A stretch of DNA of 44,465 nt from Clostridia bacterium. GTDB taxonomy: Bacteria > Bacillota > Clostridia > Oscillospirales > Acutalibacteraceae. Under the pieces are notes generated by a model, which was not told where the DNA came from, did no database searches, and saw nothing but the letters and a program-made list of their open reading frames with translations. A program made the position numbers and the translations under genes. Within the stretch, counting starts at the first letter, position 1, and each line of letters opens with the position of its first letter. The DNA is taken from positions 1 to 44,465 of the forward strand of contig CAAGJJ010000043.1 of NCBI GenBank assembly GCA_900770165.1, given 5' to 3'. Below are positions 39,953-44,465 of this stretch, in pieces.

Positions 39953-40786
39953 ATGAAATATAAGAGCAATGTAATGGACCTAAATATAAAAAACAATGTA
40001 TTATATTTGACATTTAAAGCATTTGAGAAATATGATTTTATAAATCATGCTTTTTCTACAAAAATTGGTGGTGTTAGCAAAGGTGAATATGCTTCAATGA
40101 ATCTTGGATTCAGCAGAGGCGACGCACACGAAAATGTTATAGAGAACTATCACCTATTTTGTAATGCTGCAGGTTTTGACTACAATAGTCTTGTAGCATC
40201 TTCTCAAGATCATAATTTAAATATAAGGGTTGTAAATTCTTCCGACAGAGGAATTGGAATATACAGAAGTCAAGACCAAGAAAGTGTTGACGGACTTGTT
40301 ACAGATAAAAACGATGTAACTCTTGTAACTTTTTATGCAGACTGTACTCCCTTATTTTTCATAGATCCTGTAAAAAAAGTTGTTGGATTAGCACATGCTG
40401 GTTGGCGAGGTACTGTAAAAAGAATTGGAGATATTATGGTAGACAAAATGGAAAATACATATAACTCCAAAAGATCTGACATAGTTTGTGCTATAGGCCC
40501 TGCCATAGGATATTGTTGTTTTGAAGTTGACTACCCTGTTTATAAAGAATTTTTGGAATTAAATGATCTTGACACAAAAAAGTTTATAAAGCATAATAAA
40601 AATGGTAAGTATATGATAGATCTACACGAAACAAATAAACAAATTCTTTTAAAAGCGGGTATACAAGAAAATAATATAATTGTAAGTGATCTATGTACTA
40701 AGTGTAATCATGAATTGTTATTTTCACATCGAAAAACAAAAGGAAAAAGAGGTTGTATGGTTGCAATGTTATCAATTAAGAAATAA
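39953..40786 (+). CDS. pgeF: Laccase-domain protein (YfiH/PgeF family)
   Basis: A 277-residue copper/zinc-binding protein. GGVSKGEYASMNLG, SQDHNLNIRV, DGLVTDKNDVTLVTFYADCTPLFF, GLAHAGWRGTVKRI, CAIGPAIGYCCFEVD and TKCNHELLFSHRKTKGKRGC carry the His/Cys metal ligands. Members of this family act as purine nucleoside phosphorylase/adenosine deaminase or in peptidoglycan quality control. AGGAGC precedes the ATG. Confidence 0.9.
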   Translation: MKYKSNVMDLNIKNNVLYLTFKAFEKYDFINHAFSTKIGGVSKGEYASMNLGFSRGDAHENVIENYHLFCNAAGFDYNSLVASSQDHNLNIRVVNSSDRGIGIYRSQDQESVDGLVTDKNDVTLVTFYADCTPLFFIDPVKKVVGLAHAGWRGTVKRIGDIMVDKMENTYNSKRSDIVCAIGPAIGYCCFEVDYPVYKEFLELNDLDTKKFIKHNKNGKYMIDLHETNKQILLKAGIQENNIIVSDLCTKCNHELLFSHRKTKGKRGCMVAMLSIKK

Positions 40787-40809
40787 AAATTGAATTTGGA
40801 GGTATAAAT

Positions 40810-41511
40810 ATGACAAAAGAATTTTCTTGTGAGAAAAATAGAATATGTAAAGAGGAAAAAAGAAAGCTTTTTAATCTTCCCTCTTATACCTTATTAGAGG
40901 AATTTTTAAATGCTGTTACTCACGGAATAGGTGCTGCTTTAGCAATAGCTGCTATAGTTTTGCTTCCAATATTCTCAAATCATAATGCAAAAACAGTTAC
41001 ATGTGTAACAATATATGCTAGTACACTTTTTATATTGTATATTGTATCTACTCTTTATCATGCACTAGGTATAAACAAAGCTAAAAAAGTATTTAGAATT
41101 TTAGACCACTGTTCAATATTTTTACTAATTGCTGGAACTTATACACCAATAAGTTTATTAATGTTACCAAACACACTTGGAATAGTCTTAGCATCTTTAG
41201 TATGGGCAACTGCTATTGTTGGTATAGTTCTTAACTCTATTAACCTAAAAAAATATGCAAAGGTTTCTATGGCATGTTATATAGGAATGGGTTGGTGTGT
41301 TATATTTGCTATAAAGCCTCTTGTTGAAAGTGTAAATACATTTCAGCTTGCTTTCCTTTTTATAGGAGGACTATTTTATACCATAGGTGCTGTAATATAT
41401 GCTGTAGGTAAAAAATCAAATGCTAAATATGTACACTCATTATGGCATTTATTCGTTCTAGCTGGTAGTATATTTCATTTTTTTATGATATTTAATTTTA
41501 TTAGAGTATAA
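40810..41511 (+). CDS. Hemolysin III family (PAQR) membrane protein
   Basis: A 233-residue seven-helix membrane protein. EEFLNAVTHGIGAALAIAAI, TLYHALGINKAKKVFRILDHC, FLLIAGTYTPI and SLWHLFVLAGSIFHFF show the conserved Ser/His/Asp/His zinc residues of the family. Role uncertain (lipid hydrolase-like or membrane homeostasis). GGAGG lies 7 bases before the ATG. The stop overlaps the mscL start (TAATG). Confidence 0.93.
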   Translation: MTKEFSCEKNRICKEEKRKLFNLPSYTLLEEFLNAVTHGIGAALAIAAIVLLPIFSNHNAKTVTCVTIYASTLFILYIVSTLYHALGINKAKKVFRILDHCSIFLLIAGTYTPISLLMLPNTLGIVLASLVWATAIVGIVLNSINLKKYAKVSMACYIGMGWCVIFAIKPLVESVNTFQLAFLFIGGLFYTIGAVIYAVGKKSNAKYVHSLWHLFVLAGSIFHFFMIFNFIRV

Positions 41512-41957
41512 TGATTAACATGAGAAAGTTTATAAATGAATTTAAAGAATTCGCATTAAGAGGTAACGTAATAGATTTGGCTGTTGGTGTTATAATAGGA
41601 ACAGCATTTCAACGCATAGTAAATTCTCTAGTTAATGATATAATTTCACCCACAATTGGAATATTCACAAAAACCGATTTTTCTGACAAAGTTCTTAAAA
41701 TAGGTAATGCTTATATAAGATATGGTTCTTTTATAACTGCAGTTATAAACTTTGTTATTATGGCTTTTATAATATTTGTGTTTATAAAGGCTATGAATAA
41801 ATTATCTTTTATACACAATAAAGGAAAAGAATTAGAGAATAAGGCAGTATTAAAAGAGTGTCCTTTCTGCTACACCGATATTAATATAAAAGCAACAAGA
41901 TGCCCTAATTGTACATCTAAACTAGATATAAAAGAAATCGAAAATTCACCAACATAA
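41511..41957 (+). CDS. mscL: Large-conductance mechanosensitive channel
   Basis: A 148-residue channel that opens under membrane tension to release solutes. FINEFKEFALRGNVIDLAVG and VIIGTAFQRIVNSLVNDIISP are the N-terminal and first transmembrane hallmarks, and FITAVINFVIMAFIIFVFIK is the second helix. The tail adds a zinc ribbon, LKECPFCYTDINIKATRCPN, known from other Firmicute MscL proteins. It shares one base with the stop of the HlyIII gene. Confidence 0.96.
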   Translation: MINMRKFINEFKEFALRGNVIDLAVGVIIGTAFQRIVNSLVNDIISPTIGIFTKTDFSDKVLKIGNAYIRYGSFITAVINFVIMAFIIFVFIKAMNKLSFIHNKGKELENKAVLKECPFCYTDINIKATRCPNCTSKLDIKEIENSPT

Positions 41958-41980
41958 TTTTTGTTGGTGAATTTTATTTT
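41941..41980. terminator. Terminator overlapping the end of mscL
   Basis: AAAATTCACCAACA (the last mscL codons) pairs with TGTTGGTGAATTTT (41962-41975), followed by ATTTTA. It serves the convergent hydrolase gene as well. Confidence 0.85.
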
Positions 41981-41983
41981 ATA

Positions 41984-42964
41984 TTAACTTAAATATTTAT
42001 CTATAAAGCTGAAAATTGATCCATAATATAACTCTTCATCTGCTAACCTACTTTCCGCATGGCCTGCCCCATCAACTATAATAAGTTCTTTATTAATATT
42101 TGCATTATCATACAATTTGTAAGCCATATTCACCGGTACAAATTCGTCAGCATTTCCATGAATAAATAATATTGTAGTAACTGATTTTTTTATTTGGTCT
42201 ATTGAAGAAGCCTCTTTATAGTTATATCCTGTCCTTACATTTGTTATAAAACTAGCAGCATTTAACACTGGAAACGTACTTAAATTAAACCTTAGCTTTA
42301 ATTCAAACGAAAATATATCCCAAACAGAAGTATATCCACAATCTTCAACAATTAATTTTACATTTGTTGGTAGGTTTTCTCCACTAGCCATCATGACTGT
42401 TGCTGCTCCCATAGAAACACCATGCAAAATAATCTCAGAATTCCTATAATTTTTTAATAAATAGTCTATCCATAATAGCAAATCATTTCTATCAAGCCAG
42501 CCCATACCCACATATTTTCCTTCACTAAGTCCATGTGCTCTTAAATCAGGAGTAAGTACATTGTATCCTTTATCGCTATAATGCCTTGCTATGTCATATA
42601 TACTCGATTGTTCACTTGTATAGCCATGAACCAAAATAATCCATTTATTGCTTTCATTGCTTAACTTAAATTCCGATGCAAATAGTTGAAGTTTATCATT
42701 TGACTGTATATTAATTTCTTTTTTGCTTATAGAGTTCAGCCAAGAACTCGTCTTTTCTTTTTGAATTTTTCTATTTAAATCTATTCTATCCTTTTTCCCA
42801 TTTTCGTATATTGATGAATAAACACTCATCTCGGCCGCCGCTATTTCCCCATTTTTTCTTACAAGTGCATAATTAAAAAAGTAATTACCAATGCATAAAA
42901 ACGCAACAATAATCATAATTAAAAAGGCAGACATACCCATTAACCATTTTTTCATACTTATCAT
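41984..42964 (-). CDS. Membrane-anchored alpha/beta hydrolase
   Basis: About 326 residues. A single N-terminal membrane helix (KWLMGMSAFLIMIIVAFLCI) anchors an extracellular or periplasm-facing hydrolase: WIILVHGYTSEQSS (oxyanion), LTPDLRAHGLSEG, ILHGVSMGAATV (nucleophile Ser), FIHGNADEFVP (acid) and GAGHAESR (His). AAGGAGGT lies directly before three closely spaced in-frame ATGs (42967, 42964, 42955); the exact start is uncertain. Substrate unknown. Confidence 0.9.
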   Translation of the reverse strand: MISMKKWLMGMSAFLIMIIVAFLCIGNYFFNYALVRKNGEIAAAEMSVYSSIYENGKKDRIDLNRKIQKEKTSSWLNSISKKEINIQSNDKLQLFASEFKLSNESNKWIILVHGYTSEQSSIYDIARHYSDKGYNVLTPDLRAHGLSEGKYVGMGWLDRNDLLLWIDYLLKNYRNSEIILHGVSMGAATVMMASGENLPTNVKLIVEDCGYTSVWDIFSFELKLRFNLSTFPVLNAASFITNVRTGYNYKEASSIDQIKKSVTTILFIHGNADEFVPVNMAYKLYDNANINKELIIVDGAGHAESRLADEELYYGSIFSFIDKYLS

Positions 42965-43172
42965 CATACCTCCTTAAAAATAAAACTTATTATTCTAAAT
43001 TTACCAATAGCAAATACAAGATATTAGTCTTTCACTCTTTCTTATAAACTAAATTCCTCAATTTACAAATCGTTCAATATGAAACAATAAAATAAGTAAG
43101 CCTAATAAAAAGTTCTATTTTAATTATTAATAAAGGTATTAAATATTTAAAACAAATATAACTGCACAAAAT

Positions 43173-43203
43173 AAAAATTCCTGCCGCAATAGCAGGAATT
43201 TTT
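43173..43203 (-). terminator. Terminator of the 58-aa ORF
   Basis: AAAAATTCCTGC (43173-43184) pairs with GCAGGAATTTTT, with U-tracts on both strands. It directly follows the TAA at 43205-43207, which supports the small gene. Confidence 0.8.
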
Positions 43204-43204
43204 A

Positions 43205-43381
43205 TTATTTAACATTAGATTTTAACAATTTTCCATTAAAAATCCGATAATCATATTCATATTTTCTTTTTGATAAGTGCCGGTTATCTTGAATATTTAT
43301 ATTTTTGCCAAGTTTTCTCCAATTACTATTTATAGTTAAAATAGGTCCTAAAGACACTGTTAATGCTTGCCCACCACTCAA
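43205..43381 (-). CDS. Small TTG-start protein, 58 aa
   Basis: On the minus strand, AAAAGGAGG lies 7 bases upstream of TTG (43379-43381), and the frame runs 58 codons to TAA, followed at once by a terminator. The peptide begins MSGGQALTVSLGPILTINSN and becomes strongly basic (WRKLGKNI, HLSKRKYEYDYRIFNGK). I do not recognise it. The ribosome site, frame length and terminator make it a plausible real gene despite the TTG start. No other gene lies in 42968-43485. Confidence 0.6.
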   Translation of the reverse strand: MSGGQALTVSLGPILTINSNWRKLGKNINIQDNRHLSKRKYEYDYRIFNGKLLKSNVK

Positions 43382-43485
43382 GATAAGATCCTCCTTTTTA
43401 TTAATTTATTATGATGTAATGATAGTATTATAAATCTATTTAGCTAATTTGTCAATATATACACTAACAAAATTTTAAATTTTAT

Positions 43486-44160
43486 TTATCTTGTTTTCTT
43501 AAATAGATTTGTATAATATTTTTGCGGTCTATGGTCATTAAAAGAAACTACTCCCAATATCCTTGGAATGCCAATATGTATTTTTATCCCGACATGCCTA
43601 TATCCCCATAATGCAAAAGGAATCTTTGTTATTATATCGTTACTATTATCTACCCTAAAGGTTTTGAAAACTCTTTTATTGTAAGACTTTTTAAAAGCTC
43701 TGTTACCAATCCTTGGGCAGCCAAACAAAAATACTTCATAATCTTTTCGAGGAAAATTATACTCAAGATCAACAGCACAAAGTACAGCAAGAGCAGCACC
43801 GTATGAATGACCCATTACGTTCACTTTTTTTATCTCCGAAGTAACATATTTATGAATTTTATTTCTAACATTTTTGCATTTATAAGCATCTATAAAGCCT
43901 GAATGAACACGTATTTTAGATGAATAATTACCATAAGGTATAACCTTTTTCCAAAATCTAAGATCTGTTACACGGTCCTTATTTGAATTAGTTCCTCTAA
44001 AAATTACATCTAGTTCATCATTATATATACGTATATAACATTGTACATCTGTTTTTTTATCATCTATTACATATAATATCTTATCATCTAATTGAGGTTG
44101 AATTTTCTTATAAGCTAGTGAGGAATATTCTAACATTCTAATCATTTTTCCCTTACTCAT
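43486..44160 (-). CDS. Lipase class 3 family protein
   Basis: A 224-residue alpha/beta hydrolase. VIFRGTNSNKDRVTDLRFW, VHSGFIDAYK and VNVMGHSYGAALAVLCAVDL (nucleophile Ser) are class-3 lipase signatures; FLFGCPRIGN and FRVDNSNDIITKIP supply the Asp, and a His lies in YRHVG. There is no signal peptide, so it is likely cytoplasmic. Start at 44160 after AGAGGTGA; an earlier ATG nine codons upstream lacks a ribosome site. No partner is adjacent. Confidence 0.88.
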   Translation of the reverse strand: MSKGKMIRMLEYSSLAYKKIQPQLDDKILYVIDDKKTDVQCYIRIYNDELDVIFRGTNSNKDRVTDLRFWKKVIPYGNYSSKIRVHSGFIDAYKCKNVRNKIHKYVTSEIKKVNVMGHSYGAALAVLCAVDLEYNFPRKDYEVFLFGCPRIGNRAFKKSYNKRVFKTFRVDNSNDIITKIPFALWGYRHVGIKIHIGIPRILGVVSFNDHRPQKYYTNLFKKTR

Positions 44161-44345
44161 TATATCACCTCTTAGCATTATATGCATAAGGTTATAAACA
44201 TGTAAAAACTTTCAACTTTTCTGGTAATACAATTAAAATATAGAATGTTTCAAAGAATGTTCTTGCTTTTAAATTTTGCTAACAGATAAACGATTTTTAA
44301 TAAACATAAAAGAGAAATCTCCTTTAATAATATTTTTTTAACAAT

Positions 44346-44374
44346 AAAAAAAAATCCCCACCAAAAGTGGAGAT
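44346..44374 (-). terminator. Terminator of the rRNA operon
   Basis: ATCTCCAC (minus strand), loop TTTTG, GTGGGGAT, then nine U. It is the first terminator after the 23S rRNA 3' end; the 44161-44345 spacer has no gene. Confidence 0.75.
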
Positions 44375-44427
44375 ATATCCGAACGCCCTGAAAACTGAAT
44401 AAAGGAGAAGGAGAAAAAAGACACAAT

Positions 44428-44465
44428 GGTCAAGCCCTCGACCAATTAGTACTGCCAAGCTGAAC
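44428..44465 (-). rRNA. 23S ribosomal RNA, 3' end only
   Basis: The minus strand reads GTTCAGCTTGGCAGTACTAA then TTGGTCGAGGGCTTGACC, the conserved 3' end of 23S rRNA. Only 38 bases are inside the window. No 5S rRNA follows before the terminator at 44346-44374. Confidence 0.85.

Noticed and set aside
1..44465. CRISPR array or insertion sequence
   Set aside because: No regularly spaced repeats of CRISPR type and no transposase gene were seen; the only mobile element recognised is the serine-recombinase element.

Overview
The window is a piece of an AT-rich, low-GC Gram-positive chromosome, most likely a gut-type member of the class Clostridia. The signs are strong AGGAGG ribosome sites, TTGACA/TATAAT promoters, the rpsF-ssb-rpsR operon, smpB-ssrA, a BY-kinase/PHP-phosphatase module, a PASTA-type kinase-like protein and MscL with a zinc-ribbon tail. 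Genus cannot be fixed from the sequence alone. Into this chromosome a strikingly GC-rich block of about 12.9 kb (roughly 876-13741) has been inserted, exactly at the 3' end of the tmRNA gene (ssrA). Its codon use (G/C third positions) is typical of high-GC gut Actinobacteria such as Coriobacteriia, so I read it as an integrative mobilizable element that crossed a phylum boundary (inference).

Layout. 1-875: truncated host gene, then the terminator that originally belonged to ssrA. 876-13741: the element. From left to right it carries a large serine recombinase, an unknown cargo gene, a DUF262-HNH nuclease with an EcoRI-family adenine methyltransferase and a ribbon-helix-helix protein, a second methyltransferase broken by two nonsense codons, a short ParA-like ATPase, two small unknown genes on the plus strand, a mobilization region (relaxase-like frame, MobC, candidate oriT), a small coiled-coil protein, a P4/D5-type helicase, a helix-turn-helix protein, an attenuator-like leader, and iterons that may be its replication origin. 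13742-16929: host ssrA, smpB, a small conserved gene, rpsR-ssb-rpsF and an HD-domain hydrolase. 17100-25400: galE, a zinc-ribbon/CD225 membrane-protein cluster, ackA, tmcAL, and a tyrosine-phosphorylation module (Wzz-like modulator, BY-kinase, PHP phosphatase). 25400-31900: a secreted CAP-domain protein, NAD salvage (pncA-pncB), an M23/LysM/G5 cell-wall hydrolase, a Nudix protein with a signal peptide, tRNA-Leu(CAA). 31900-44465: a flavodoxin-fold reductase, a PASTA pseudokinase, an XRE regulator, a histidine phosphatase, leuB, typA, a DEDD exonuclease, a laccase-domain protein, HlyIII, MscL, a membrane-anchored alpha/beta hydrolase, a tiny TTG-start ORF, a class-3 lipase, and the 3' end of a 23S rRNA gene at the right edge.

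The most interesting part is the element. Joining its two ends in silico gives a symmetrical attP of about 50 bp: 15-16 bp inverted arms around a 20 bp centre that holds the tmRNA-identical core. This attP lies inside the 3' end of the recombinase gene, so integration replaces the last codons of the recombinase and separates ssrA from its terminator. The element also holds a compact methyltransferase plus DUF262-HNH operon that looks like a restriction or anti-phage system, and a promoter/operator motif shared by several of its genes.
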